Shown here piece after piece: positions 25,578 to 34,540 of a stretch of DNA of 50,987 bases. Numbering within the stretch: position 1 is the stretch's first letter; each line of letters starts with the position of its first letter. The notes under the pieces are model-generated. The model ran no database searches and was not told where the DNA came from. It worked only from the letters and a program-made list of their open reading frames with translations. The stretch comes from an uncultured Aquimonas sp. (lineage in GTDB: Bacteria; Pseudomonadota; Gammaproteobacteria; Xanthomonadales; Xanthomonadaceae): positions 1-50,987 of the forward strand of contig NZ_CALART010000042.1 of assembly GCF_937888285.1 (NCBI RefSeq), in the 5' to 3' direction. The translations under genes were made by a program, and so were the position numbers.

Positions 25578-27506
25578 TCAGTTCTCCCGCAGACGCAGCG
25601 CACCGGTCTCGTGCAGCTCGCCCCGGTCGAAGCGCAGCTCCTTCAGCAGCTCGCCACTCAGCGTGAACAGGCGCTCGCCGAAGGCGAAGAAGCGGGCGCT
25701 GCCGTACCAGCCGTAGCAGTCCAGCTCGCAATCGCTGGGCGTGTGCTGCATGTCGACCCGGGCGGCCAGCTGCAGCGCGTCGCCTGCGCGACGGAAGACC
25801 AGCAGGTCTTCCACGAGATCCTCGCGGTAGTACCTCGAACCCGCGGGTGGCTCAGGCGCGAACACCGGCAGCCCCGCCAGCTCGGTGCCGTCGTCGAGCC
25901 GCGCGGCATTGAAGCTGTGGCTTCGCGAGGACAGGTCCGCGGCCATGCCGGGCCAGTGGCCCAGCGGGCCCACGGCCGCGTCGTCTCGGCGGACCAGCAC
26001 GGTGCGCATGTCCTGCGGCTCGCCGTCGCGGTAGACCGAACCCATCAGCAGCACGTGCTCGGCCAGCAGCTCAACGCGCTCGACCGGAGCCGGCAGCGGC
26101 AGGTACTGGATCGGGCCGCCGTCCAGCGGCAGACGGTGCAGGCGGCGGGTGCCGGGCTGGTACTCGCCGTCTTCCCTGTCATCGCCGCCCGCTTCCTCCA
26201 GCGCCAGCCAGGCCGAGGTCTGGTCGAAGCGCAGGAAGGCGATCTCACCCTCGACGCTGGCGCGGATCTCGGCCGGGGTCTGGCTTGGCGTGCGCGCGCG
26301 AAAGCGGCTGAAGGGGATGTACTGCAGCAGGTTGCGTTGCGCGTCGTCGCTGAGGCGTTCGCTGCCGATCAGGTACAGCCCGTCGGCGGTTTCCTTGAAG
26401 CCGAAGCGACCGTTGGGCAGGCCAGTGGTGGGCACCATGGTGGGCGCTTCGGCGCGGTTCTGCGGCAGACGCAGAACCCGGCTGGCGTAGTCGCCGGGTT
26501 CCGGCCCTGACCAACGTGCCATCCACGGATCGAAGTCGGGGCGCCGCCAGGCCTGCGCCGTCCAGCTGTAGTCGGCGAGGTAGATGCCATCGGCGGCGAT
26601 GTAGGTGCTGGCGCCGGCATTGGCCACCGCAGCACTGCGCGTACAGGCCAGACGTTGCTGCAGCAGTTCGTCCAGATCGCAGCGCAGAAAGGCGTAGACC
26701 TGCGGCTCCGTGCCGAGGCCGTCCAGTACCTGCAGGTCGTCAGGGGCGAGCAGGTCGACGCGGGTGACTTCGATCGCTTCGCCGTCGGTGCCGACACGCG
26801 CTGCGAACGGCCAGCTGTCCTTGAGCAGGCTGTCGGCAGAGAAGCTCAGCGACAGCACGAGCTCGCCGTCACGGATTCGCGCGCCTGAGTCGTTGCCGGA
26901 GAAGTAGTCGTCCGCTTTGAGTTGCCAGCGCCCGCGCGGTTCGAGGCCGCCGCTCGCATCAAGTATGAACACGAACAGCTGGGCGGCGTTTTCGACGAAG
27001 TCGAAGCCCAGCAGAATCGCGCCTCCGCTGAAGGTGAGGATCTCGTCGTAGTACAGATCGTCCCTTGAGTCGTCGGCGACCACCGGATGGCTGTGCAGCA
27101 GCTCGAAGCGCTCGCGCCCCGGCGCGCCGGCGTCGATCACATGCAGCACGCCCTGTCGCAACACCAGCAGCAGCGAGCCCATCTTCTTGACGATGCCGCC
27201 TTCGTCGACGCCGGCCTCCTGGTTGTTGGTGATCAGGTCGGTGTCAACGATGCGGCTGCCGGTCATCACGATCTGATCGAGTACCGTGCTTTCGTCTTCT
27301 TGCGCCTCGACTCGTTCGCGCGCCTGACGTTGCTTTTCCCGCGCTGAACGTCGAAGCTCTCGCTTCTTCCACGCCAATGCTTGCGACTGCGCTGAGCGCA
27401 GCGTCTGTTCCAAACTCTCCATCGACGGAGCGCGGGTAGTACCAGCGGGAACATGCGCGCAACTCGATACGAGTAGCACGCCGACGGCTAAAGCAATAAG
27501 TCTCAT
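25578..27506 (-). CDS. Beta-propeller-domain lipoprotein
   Basis: Secreted lipoprotein of the Beta_propel family, biochemical role unknown. From the ATG at 27506 it has 642 residues, with a lipoprotein signal (LAVGVLLVSSC, lipid Cys near residue 16). A basic, Gln/Arg/Glu-rich helical stretch (SREKQRQARERVEAQE-like, about 45-75) follows. The family hallmark TNNQEAGVDEGGIVKKMG comes next, and then several propeller blades. The segment just before the hallmark, LDQIVMTGSRI, is like the start of TonB-dependent receptor plugs. An in-frame GTG at 27515 adds three residues and is an alternative start. The gene is followed by a spacer with repeats and preceded by the DUF1622 gene on the same strand, 67 bp away. 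Confidence 0.85.
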   Translation of the reverse strand: MRLIALAVGVLLVSSCAHVPAGTTRAPSMESLEQTLRSAQSQALAWKKRELRRSAREKQRQARERVEAQEDESTVLDQIVMTGSRIVDTDLITNNQEAGVDEGGIVKKMGSLLLVLRQGVLHVIDAGAPGRERFELLHSHPVVADDSRDDLYYDEILTFSGGAILLGFDFVENAAQLFVFILDASGGLEPRGRWQLKADDYFSGNDSGARIRDGELVLSLSFSADSLLKDSWPFAARVGTDGEAIEVTRVDLLAPDDLQVLDGLGTEPQVYAFLRCDLDELLQQRLACTRSAAVANAGASTYIAADGIYLADYSWTAQAWRRPDFDPWMARWSGPEPGDYASRVLRLPQNRAEAPTMVPTTGLPNGRFGFKETADGLYLIGSERLSDDAQRNLLQYIPFSRFRARTPSQTPAEIRASVEGEIAFLRFDQTSAWLALEEAGGDDREDGEYQPGTRRLHRLPLDGGPIQYLPLPAPVERVELLAEHVLLMGSVYRDGEPQDMRTVLVRRDDAAVGPLGHWPGMAADLSSRSHSFNAARLDDGTELAGLPVFAPEPPAGSRYYREDLVEDLLVFRRAGDALQLAARVDMQHTPSDCELDCYGWYGSARFFAFGERLFTLSGELLKELRFDRGELHETGALRLREN

Positions 27507-27573
27507 ATTCGGCACTGAGGGGAATGCGCGAACAATCGCGCCACCGCAGTCTGCTGGAGTCGACGGCCAGCGT

Positions 27574-27963
27574 TCAATCGGGTCGTGTTCCGGACGCGCG
27601 CCGCTCCGCCTCTTCCGCCTCCGCCTGCTTCCACGGCAGCCGCCCCTCGATCTCCAGATGCAGGGCGAACACCAGAAAGCTGCGGATCAGCACGATCAGA
27701 CCCAGCATCAGCAGGCTGTCCAGGGTGTAGTCGATGATGATGGTGCGGATGATGTCGGCGGCGACCAGGAACTCCAGCCCGAGGATCAGCCCGCGCACGC
27801 TGCGGCGGCGGTAGGCGAGGTAGGCGGTGTGGGTGTCGATGCGACCGAGTCCGCGCAGCCAGTACACGGTCGAGACGAGGAAGCCGGCGAGGATCACGGC
27901 GACGCCGACCAGCTCGATGCCGAGGATGAGGGCGCGGATGGCGTCGGAGAACAGGCTGTGCAT
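27574..27963 (-). CDS. DUF1622-family inner-membrane protein
   Basis: Small integral membrane protein of unknown function, DUF1622 type. The 129-residue product has three hydrophobic segments: ALILGIELVGVAVILAGFLV, LILGLEFLVAADIIRTIIID and LLMLGLIVLIRSFLVFALHL. The family's RRSVRGLILGLEFLVAADIIRTI-type core is present, and the charged C-terminal tail (LPWKQAEAEEAERR) is probably cytoplasmic. It lies on the same strand as, and upstream of, the beta-propeller lipoprotein gene; a shared transcript is possible but no functional link is known. It is divergent from the DksA/TraR-type gene. Confidence 0.85.
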   Translation of the reverse strand: MHSLFSDAIRALILGIELVGVAVILAGFLVSTVYWLRGLGRIDTHTAYLAYRRRSVRGLILGLEFLVAADIIRTIIIDYTLDSLLMLGLIVLIRSFLVFALHLEIEGRLPWKQAEAEEAERRASGTRPD

Positions 27964-28037
27964 GGCGGGGTCCAGGCCTCGACAGGGGGCTTGCTAAGCT
28001 TGCCAGTCAATCGCACAGCTTCGACAGGAGAACCGCG

Positions 28038-28304
28038 ATGGCCACCGGTTGGGCCGGCGACGGTGCCGTCCAGGATCAGATCGACGCGACCGTCAAGGAC
28101 GCGATCAAGCGCGCGCGAGCGCAGCTGCCGAAGGGGCCGAGCCTGAGCCACTGCGAGGAATGCGATGCGCCGATTCCCGAAGCGCGACGCAAGGCGCTGC
28201 CCGGTGTGCGCCTGTGCGTGCCCTGCCAGGAAGCGCAGGACCGCGAGGCCCGCGCCAGCGCCGGCTACAACCGTCGCGGCAGCAAGGACAGCCAGCTGCG
28301 CTGA
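28038..28304 (+). CDS. DksA/TraR-family C4-type zinc-finger protein (YbiI-like)
   Basis: Small member of the DksA/TraR group, which can bind the RNA polymerase secondary channel; this short form is similar in layout to YbiI. The 88-residue product has a helical N-terminus (DGAVQDQIDATVKDAIKRAR) and a C4 zinc finger formed by Cys39, Cys42, Cys60 and Cys63 (HCEECDAPIPEARR and VRLCVPCQ). Its C-terminus is basic. It lacks the long coiled coil of DksA, so regulation of transcription like full DksA is not assured. The start has AGGAGAA about 5 nt upstream. The gene ends 8 bp before the convergent diguanylate cyclase gene, leaving no room for a separate terminator. Confidence 0.9.
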   Translation: MATGWAGDGAVQDQIDATVKDAIKRARAQLPKGPSLSHCEECDAPIPEARRKALPGVRLCVPCQEAQDREARASAGYNRRGSKDSQLR

Positions 28305-28312
28305 GAGCGCCC

Positions 28313-29347
28313 TCAGCTGCGCCGCGAGCGCCGCTCGGCCATCACCTCAACGCTGCCGGTGTGCGCCTGCGGATCGTGGTCGATCTCCGTGCGGTCGCGC
28401 CCCGCGTGCTTGGCGCGGTACAGCGCGGCATCGGCGCGCGCCAGCCATTCGTTCCAGACTTCATCCGCGTGCAGTGCGGCAGCGCCGATCGACACTGTCA
28501 CCGGTCCGCCGGGGCTGCGCAGATGGCTGCGCAGGCTGTCCTGCAGGCGCTCCAGAACGATCGGCAGGGCGGCCGGCGGTGTCGCCGGCAGCAGCAGCAC
28601 GAACTCCTCGCCGCCCAGTCGATACAGGCGATCCATCTTGCGCAGCCTGCCGAGTACCAGGGTGGCGAACTCGGCCAATACGCGGTCGCCGGCTTCGTGG
28701 CCGTGCTGGTCGTTGACCTGCTTGAAGTGGTCGAGATCGATCACCGCCAGCGCCGTGGGGCGTGGGCGGCGGTTGAACTGGCGCACGACGTCGTCGAGCT
28801 CTGCTTCCATCAGCCGGCGGTTGCCGGCGCCGGTCAAGGGATCGTGCGAGGCCAGCGCCTCCAGCTGCCGGTGCTGCAGATCGGTTCGGTAGGCGAAGAT
28901 GAAGGCGTACAGACTGACCATGCTGCCAGTCACCACGAAGGACATGCGCTCGGTACCGTCAGGGAAGCCGGCAGGCAGCAGCACGATGCCCAGCACCACG
29001 ATCAAGTTGGCACCGAGCGCGATGCGCCGGTCGACCAGGAAGAAGTTGGCCAGCAGTGTGCTGTAGGCCCAGAGCATGCCGTTGCGCCCCAGCACCTGGC
29101 TGGCGATGACGCAGCCGAGGCTGATCACCACCACCTGGAACAGCGCGGCGCCCTCGTTGCGACCGCTGCGCCAGGCGTGGATCACCGGCAGCACCAGCAG
29201 CAGCACGATCACGGTGTCCATCACCCCGGCCACCCATTGGCCCTGGCTGAAGCGATACAGCCCGAACGGGAAGATGCCCAGCGCGGCGCAGCCCGCGAAC
29301 AGGCTCATCACGGCGAAGCGGAAGTCCGAGCGCAGGCGCGCCAGCAT
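28313..29347 (-). CDS. Membrane-bound diguanylate cyclase (GGDEF domain)
   Basis: Enzyme making cyclic di-GMP from two GTP. The 344-residue protein has an N-terminal membrane region of about six helices (residues 10-155) acting as an unidentified sensor, then a GGDEF domain. HDPLTGAGNRR (168-178), IDLDHFKQVND (203-213) and the active-site GGEEF (245-249) are intact. The inhibitory I-site RxxD is present at 236-239 (RKMD), five residues before GGEEF, so product inhibition is expected. No EAL or HD-GYP domain is attached. It is transcribed alone, converging on the DksA/TraR gene. Confidence 0.94.
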   Translation of the reverse strand: MLARLRSDFRFAVMSLFAGCAALGIFPFGLYRFSQGQWVAGVMDTVIVLLLVLPVIHAWRSGRNEGAALFQVVVISLGCVIASQVLGRNGMLWAYSTLLANFFLVDRRIALGANLIVVLGIVLLPAGFPDGTERMSFVVTGSMVSLYAFIFAYRTDLQHRQLEALASHDPLTGAGNRRLMEAELDDVVRQFNRRPRPTALAVIDLDHFKQVNDQHGHEAGDRVLAEFATLVLGRLRKMDRLYRLGGEEFVLLLPATPPAALPIVLERLQDSLRSHLRSPGGPVTVSIGAAALHADEVWNEWLARADAALYRAKHAGRDRTEIDHDPQAHTGSVEVMAERRSRRS

Positions 29348-29535
29348 CAGCGCGGACCTCGGTCAATGGAAAGTTGGGCTGTGTTCACGACGGTACGGTA
29401 GCGCGGGGAGTGATGGCCGCGTGCAATTCGCGTACCGCCGCACACCTATCAGGTGCAGGCTTACATGCGCAGTCGGGCCGCCCCACCTGCGCCGCTCTGC
29501 AAGCCCATGGATGCGTGGTCGAGTCGTGTGCGGCC

Positions 29536-31785
29536 TCAGGCCGGCTCCACCCGATCCACCCGCTGGAAGCCGCGCGGCAGCGGGTTGCCGCGGGTGGCGC
29601 GGGCGCCGGCGTAAGCCTGCAGGTCGCGCCAGCTGAGCGTGAGCTTGCGCTGGCCGCAGTGCAGGACCAGCTCGCCGCCCTGGCGGACGGAGGTCACCGC
29701 GATCACCCGCTCCTCGCCCGACTTCAGCTTGGCCGGGGCGATCTGCAGGATCTTGTTGCCCTTGCCGCGATCGAGTTCGGGCAGCTCCGCCACCGGGAAG
29801 GCCAGCAGCTGACCGGCGGACGAGATCGCCACCAGCCAGTCCTGGGCCGCGTCGCCGACCGCCACCGGCGTCAGCACCTCGGCACCGTCGTCGAGGTTCA
29901 ACAGGGCCTTGCCGGCCTTGTTGCGGGTGGTGAAGTTCTCGAAGCGGGTAACGAAGCCGTAGCCGAAGCTGCTGGCCAGCAGGAAACGCTGATCGTTGTC
30001 GCCAATCGCGGCGGTAACGAAGCCGACGCCACTGGCGGGCGTGAAGCGGCCGGTCAATGGCTCGCCGTTGCCGCGCGCCGACGGCAGGGTGTGTGCGGCG
30101 GTCGAATAGCTGCGGCCGCTGGCATCCAGGAAGGCGGCCTGCTGGGTGCTGCGTCCGCGCACCGCGACCAGGAGACGGTCGCCTTCCCGATACGACAGAC
30201 CGGCGGGATCGACGTCATGGCCCTTGGCCGAACGCACCCAGCCCTTCTCCGACACCACCACGGTGACCGGCTCGCTGCTGACCAGCTCGGCTTCGGAAAT
30301 CGCCTGCGCCGCACCGCGCTCGACCAGCGGCGAGCGCCGCGCGTCGCCGAACTTCTTGGCGTCGGCGACCAGCTCGTCCTTGATCAGCTTCTTCAGCTTT
30401 GCCGCCGAAGCCAGGATGCCCTGGATCTTCTCGCGCTCCTTGGCCAGCTCGGACTGCTCGCCGCGGATCTTCATTTCCTCCAGCCGCGCCAGCTGCTTCA
30501 GCTTGGTGTCGAGGATGTACTCGGCCTGCACCTCAGTGAGGCCGAAGCGCGCCATCAGCACCGGCTTCGGCTCGTCTTCGGTGCGGATGATGCGGATGAC
30601 TTCATCGAGGTTGAGGAAGGCGATGAGCAGGCCTTCCAGCAGGTGCAGGCGACGCTCGACCTTGTCGAGGCGATGGTTCAGGCGGCGCACCACCGTGCCC
30701 TGGCGGAAGGCCAGCCAGTCGCGCAGGAAGGCCTTCAGGTTCTTCACCTGCGGCTTGCCGTCCAGCCCGATCACGTTGAAATTGACGCGGTAGCTCTTCT
30801 CAAGATCGGTGGTGGCGAACAGGTGCCCCATCAGCTGCTCGACGTCGACGCGGTTGGAGCGCGGCACCAGCACGATGCGGATCGGGTTCTGGTGGTCGCT
30901 CTCGTCGCGGATGTCCTCCAGCCAGGGCAGCTTCTTGGCGCGCATCTGCTGGGCGATCTGCTCCATCACCTTGCCCGGGCTGACCTGGTAGGGCAGGGCG
31001 GTGATGACGATGTTGTTCTGCTCGCGCACATAGGCCGAGCGGGCCCGCACGCTGCCGCCGCCGGTTTCGTAGATCTTCTTCAGATCCGCCGCCGGGGTGA
31101 TGATCTCGGCCGCGGTCGGATAGTCCGGGCCGCGCACGTGCTCGCAGAGGTCGGCGATGGTGGCGTCGGGGTCGTCCAGCAGGCGCACGCAGGCACTGAC
31201 CACTTCATTGAGGTTGTGCGGCGGGATGTCCGTCGCCATGCCCACCGCAATGCCCGTGGTGCCGTTCAGCAGCAGATGCGGCAGCCGCGCCGGCATCCAG
31301 CTGGGCTCTTCGAGCGTGCCGTCGAAGTTCGGCGACCAGTCGACCGTGCCCTGGCCCAGCTCGCCCAGCAGCACCTCGGCGATGGGCGTCAGCTTGGACT
31401 CGGTGTAGCGCATCGCCGCGAACGACTTGGGGTCGTCGGTCGAGCCGAAGTTGCCCTGGCCCTCGATCAGCGGATAGCGATAGGAGAAGGGCTGGGCCAT
31501 CAGCACCAGGGCCTCGTAGCAGGCCGAGTCGCCGTGCGGATGGAACTTGCCGATGACGTCACCGACGGTGCGCGCCGACTTCTTCGGCTTGGCCGCGGCG
31601 TTCAGGCCGAGCTCGCTCATCGCGTAGATGATCCGTCGCTGCACGGGTTTGAGGCCGTCGCCGAGAAAGGGCAGGGCGCGGTCCAGCACCACGTACATGG
31701 AGTAGTCGAGGTAGGCGCGCTCGGCGTACTCGTGCAGGGGGATCTGCTCGAAACCGTGGAAGCTCTGGCGGGTCAGGTCGGACAT
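29536..31785 (-). CDS. parC: DNA topoisomerase IV subunit A
   Basis: Catalytic breakage-reunion subunit of topoisomerase IV, which unlinks replicated chromosomes together with ParE. The 749-residue length is normal for ParC. The active-site tyrosine is Tyr127 in AAMRYTES. The quinolone-resistance region reads HPHGDSACYEA with Ser87 and Glu91, equivalent to the sensitive E. coli Ser80 and Glu84. RRIIYAMSELGL and YPLIEGQGNFGS are family signatures, and the C-terminal third forms the DNA-wrapping propeller. ParC rather than GyrA is indicated by the lack of a GyrA box (QRRGGKG) in the C-terminal domain. parE is not in the window, so the two subunits are unlinked here. Confidence 0.97.
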   Translation of the reverse strand: MSDLTRQSFHGFEQIPLHEYAERAYLDYSMYVVLDRALPFLGDGLKPVQRRIIYAMSELGLNAAAKPKKSARTVGDVIGKFHPHGDSACYEALVLMAQPFSYRYPLIEGQGNFGSTDDPKSFAAMRYTESKLTPIAEVLLGELGQGTVDWSPNFDGTLEEPSWMPARLPHLLLNGTTGIAVGMATDIPPHNLNEVVSACVRLLDDPDATIADLCEHVRGPDYPTAAEIITPAADLKKIYETGGGSVRARSAYVREQNNIVITALPYQVSPGKVMEQIAQQMRAKKLPWLEDIRDESDHQNPIRIVLVPRSNRVDVEQLMGHLFATTDLEKSYRVNFNVIGLDGKPQVKNLKAFLRDWLAFRQGTVVRRLNHRLDKVERRLHLLEGLLIAFLNLDEVIRIIRTEDEPKPVLMARFGLTEVQAEYILDTKLKQLARLEEMKIRGEQSELAKEREKIQGILASAAKLKKLIKDELVADAKKFGDARRSPLVERGAAQAISEAELVSSEPVTVVVSEKGWVRSAKGHDVDPAGLSYREGDRLLVAVRGRSTQQAAFLDASGRSYSTAAHTLPSARGNGEPLTGRFTPASGVGFVTAAIGDNDQRFLLASSFGYGFVTRFENFTTRNKAGKALLNLDDGAEVLTPVAVGDAAQDWLVAISSAGQLLAFPVAELPELDRGKGNKILQIAPAKLKSGEERVIAVTSVRQGGELVLHCGQRKLTLSWRDLQAYAGARATRGNPLPRGFQRVDRVEPA

Positions 31786-31932
31786 CGGGTTCGCACATCG
31801 TGGGCAGCGTCAGCAGGGCGCGAATCCTAGCAGCTTGGGTCAAGCGGCCCGTGGCGGGGCGCACGGCTGCCGCGCAGGGCCGGGCCTGCTGCGTCGCCGC
31901 AGTCACGGCGCGCAATCGGGATGCGGATCGTC

Positions 31933-31961
31933 TTGTGAACTCAAATGCAAACGATTAGCAT
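31933..31961 (+). promoter_or_regulatory. Probable sigma70 promoter of the FecA-like receptor gene
   Basis: TTGTGA (31933-31938) and TAGCAT (31956-31961) are separated by exactly 17 bp. They sit in a locally AT-rich patch about 190 bp upstream of the receptor start. Confidence 0.6.
31943..31961 (+). promoter_or_regulatory. Putative Fur box
   Basis: AAATGCAAACGATTAGCAT is an imperfect 19-bp dyad resembling Fur sites of xanthomonad TonB-receptor promoters (ATGC...GCAT arms). It covers the spacer and -10 region of the promoter, the expected position for iron-dependent repression. Confidence 0.6.
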
Positions 31962-32153
31962 CTAGAAGTGCGCCAGACGCGAAACCCCCCGTGACGGGGG
32001 CTGCGCGACTGGTGAACCTCCGACCTGGTCGCGAGGCCCGCGGGCACTGTCCTGTGGCCCGGGTCCGGGAAACGCGCGAACTCCATCCGTGATGCGCCGC
32101 CGCATGGCTGCGCTCCGGCCCCACGGCTCCCGACTGACCCACGCCCAAGCCCC

Positions 32154-34268
32154 ATGCCCAACCACGACCCTTCGACTTCGCCGGCGCCCCTGCGCCCGGC
32201 CCCCCTCGCCCTGGCCATCGTCCTCGCCGGCTTCGGCTTTGCCGACGGCGCGCGCGCGGCGGCTGCCGCTGCTGCCGCCATCGAAATGCCGCGCATCAAC
32301 GTGGTCGGCGACAGCGACGAGGACACGAAGAAGATCCCCGGCTCCTTCGTTGTCGTCACGCCCGAGGACATCGACCGCATCCAGCCGCGCTCGACCGAAG
32401 ACCTGCTGCGCACGGTGCCGGGCATCTACATCAAGCGCGAGGAAGAGAGCGCGGTCGTCACCAACATCGGCGTACGCGGCCTGAGCGCCGGCGACTACAA
32501 GACCCTGGTGCTGGAGGACGGCGTGCCCGTGCAGCCCGGCATCTTTGTCGGCAACAGCCGCTACTACAACCCGCGCGTGCAGCGCATGGACGGCGTCGAG
32601 GTGCTGAAGGGCGCGGCCTCGCTGCGCTACGGCCCGAACACCATTGGCGGCGTGATCAACTTCCTGACCAAGACCCCCGAGGACGGCGCCCTCGCCAGCC
32701 TGCGCGTGGGCTCCTGGGACAGCTACGAGGCCACCGTCGAGCTGGGGGCGAGTTCGCCGTCCGCCGACTCGGTGTTCGGCCTTGTCGCCACCCGTGCCGA
32801 AAGCGACGGCTTCATGGACAAGGGCTATGGCATGACCGACGTGATGGTCAAGGCCAGCACCGTGATCAGCGACAACCAGAGCGTTGGCGTGAAGCTGGCG
32901 CGCTACCGCAACACCGCCAACATCTCCTACCGCGGCCTGTTCCCGGATGCCTACGCCGCTGGCGCCCAGTTCAACCCGGCGCCGGATGACTTCTTCATCA
33001 CCGAGCACACCTCGTTCGACATCAACCACGAGTGGGAGCTCAGCGACAGCGCGCGGCTGAAGACCCTGGTCTACGCCACCGAGACCTATCGCGACTACTG
33101 GCGTTTCGACACCGTCAGCGGTGCGCCGCGCACCACCAATGCGGACGGCTTCACGGTCTGGAACTTCGGCAACAACATCAACGGCAACAACCGCGATTTC
33201 TCGCGCGTCGGCGTCGATTCGCGGCTCACCTTCAGCCACGGCGCCTTCGGCATCGGCAGCGAGGCCGAGCTCGGCCTGCGCTTCATGCAGGAAGACATGG
33301 ACGACGTCACCGTGCTGGCGGTGCGCGGGCGCCCGCGGACGCCGGATGCGGGCCGCGGCGGTATCGCCCAGGATCGGCTGGACTCGGCCAGCAGCCTCGC
33401 GCTGTTCGCGCAGAACCGCTTCGATCTGAGCGAGCGCCTGTCGCTGACCGCCGGGCTGCGCGTCGAGACCTACGAGCAGGAGCGCAAGGACCGCCGCAGC
33501 ACGGCGCCGACGCAGAGTTTCGACAACACCGAGCTGATGCCGGGCCTGGGCCTGACCTTCGCGCTGACGCCGGAGCTGCAGCTGTTCGGAAGCGTCTACC
33601 GTGCGTTTGCGCCGCCGCTGGTCGGCAGCGTGCTGGGCTCGGGCGACACGCCGACCGAGGCGGAGAAGTCGGTCAACCTGGAGTTCGGCCTGCGTGGCCG
33701 CAGCAACGGCTTCAGCTACGAGGCCACCGCTTTCCGCATGGATTTCTCCAACCAGGTCGATCCGGGGGTGTCCGGCATCCGCGCGCCCAACGAGGGCAGC
33801 GCGCTGCACGAGGGCATCGAGGTGACCCTGGGCTACGACTTCGACAACGGCTTCAAGCTCGACGGCAACTTCAGCTGGATTCCGACCGCCGACTTCGAAG
33901 AGGACCGCCCCGGCACGGCGCTGGACGGCAACCGCCTGCCCTATGCGCCGGAGCGCATGGCCAATCTGGCCCTGGCCTACAAGCAGGGCCCGCTGAGCGC
34001 GGCGCTGATCGTCAACTACGTCGACGAGCAGTTCGGCGATGGTCTGAATCGCGTCGAGCTGACCACCACATCGACGGGCACCTGGGGCGGCCTGATGCCG
34101 GGCTACGCAACCACCGATCTGTCGCTGGGCTACGCGCTCACCGAATCGCTGAAGCTCAGCGCCGCGGTCAAGAACCTCGCCGACAAGCGCTACATCGCCG
34201 GCCTGCGCCAGGGCATCTATGTCGGCCCGGAGCGCAGCTTCGAGTTTGGCGTGAGCTACCGGTTCTGA
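32154..34268 (+). CDS. FecA-like TonB-dependent outer-membrane receptor
   Basis: Outer-membrane beta-barrel receptor driven by TonB/ExbBD, probably for a ferric chelate such as ferric citrate. The 704-residue protein has a signal sequence (APLALAIVLAGFGFADGARA) and a TonB-box-like segment near IEMPRINVVGD. The plug domain has GVRGLSAGDYKTLVLEDGVP, FVGNSRYYNPRVQRMDGVEV and LKGAASLRYGPNTIGGVINF, very close to FecA. The last residues ERSFEFGVSYRF form the typical final strand with terminal Phe. It has no N-terminal signalling domain, so it should not act through a FecI/FecR pair, and none is adjacent. The putative Fur box upstream supports iron regulation. The start at 32154 has a weak ribosome binding site. 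Confidence 0.92.
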   Translation: MPNHDPSTSPAPLRPAPLALAIVLAGFGFADGARAAAAAAAAIEMPRINVVGDSDEDTKKIPGSFVVVTPEDIDRIQPRSTEDLLRTVPGIYIKREEESAVVTNIGVRGLSAGDYKTLVLEDGVPVQPGIFVGNSRYYNPRVQRMDGVEVLKGAASLRYGPNTIGGVINFLTKTPEDGALASLRVGSWDSYEATVELGASSPSADSVFGLVATRAESDGFMDKGYGMTDVMVKASTVISDNQSVGVKLARYRNTANISYRGLFPDAYAAGAQFNPAPDDFFITEHTSFDINHEWELSDSARLKTLVYATETYRDYWRFDTVSGAPRTTNADGFTVWNFGNNINGNNRDFSRVGVDSRLTFSHGAFGIGSEAELGLRFMQEDMDDVTVLAVRGRPRTPDAGRGGIAQDRLDSASSLALFAQNRFDLSERLSLTAGLRVETYEQERKDRRSTAPTQSFDNTELMPGLGLTFALTPELQLFGSVYRAFAPPLVGSVLGSGDTPTEAEKSVNLEFGLRGRSNGFSYEATAFRMDFSNQVDPGVSGIRAPNEGSALHEGIEVTLGYDFDNGFKLDGNFSWIPTADFEEDRPGTALDGNRLPYAPERMANLALAYKQGPLSAALIVNYVDEQFGDGLNRVELTTTSTGTWGGLMPGYATTDLSLGYALTESLKLSAAVKNLADKRYIAGLRQGIYVGPERSFEFGVSYRF

Positions 34269-34387
34269 GCCTGCCTCGCCTTGGGCTCGGCGACGGGCCC
34301 ACGGCGGCGCTGAGCAGATCGCTGCGGCGGCCAGGTCGCTTCGCGGGCCTGCGCGGCCTGGTCGCCTGAGACGAGTGTGCAGCTTGC

Positions 34388-34405
34388 GGTGGGCCAGGGC
34401 CCACC
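34388..34405. repeat. GGTGGGCC palindrome (family A, copy 1)
   Basis: ggtgggcc-ag-ggcccacc, a perfect 8-bp dyad followed by ctgtg, in the 272-bp gap between the FecA-like receptor and DUF924 genes. The rest of that gap shows no gene. Confidence 0.85.
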
Positions 34406-34540
34406 CTGTGCAGGGCGGGGAGAGCCCGTCGTGTCGTCTGCGCTCGCACCTTGCACTGGACTGCGCTCGCACCCTGCACTCGACGCGTTCCGTTCCGAGG
34501 TCCAAGCTGTCCGGCTTACGGATCCGGACACCACACGCAG

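Larger units (their letters stand above)
31786..32153. other. parC / FecA-like divergent region with long leader
   Basis: 368 bp between divergent parC and the TonB receptor gene. It holds the Fur-box promoter at 31933-31961 and about 185 nt of leader before the receptor start, with a 6-bp hairpin (cccccg-tga-cggggg, 31986-32000). No gene is seen in it. Confidence 0.6.

Noticed and set aside
29536..31785. Quinolone-resistance mutation in parC
   Set aside because: The Ser and Glu at the resistance positions are the sensitive-type residues.
29374..31830. Plus-strand open frame opposite parC
   Set aside because: It mirrors the parC frame and has a His/Asp/Leu-rich composition with no family match.
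31985..32140. Cobalamin riboswitch in the leader of the FecA-like gene
   Set aside because: ggtgaacctcc and gggcactgtcc are faintly similar to aptamer blocks, but the B12 box (GCCACTG followed by AGCCAGGAGACC) is absent and the receptor resembles FecA rather than BtuB.
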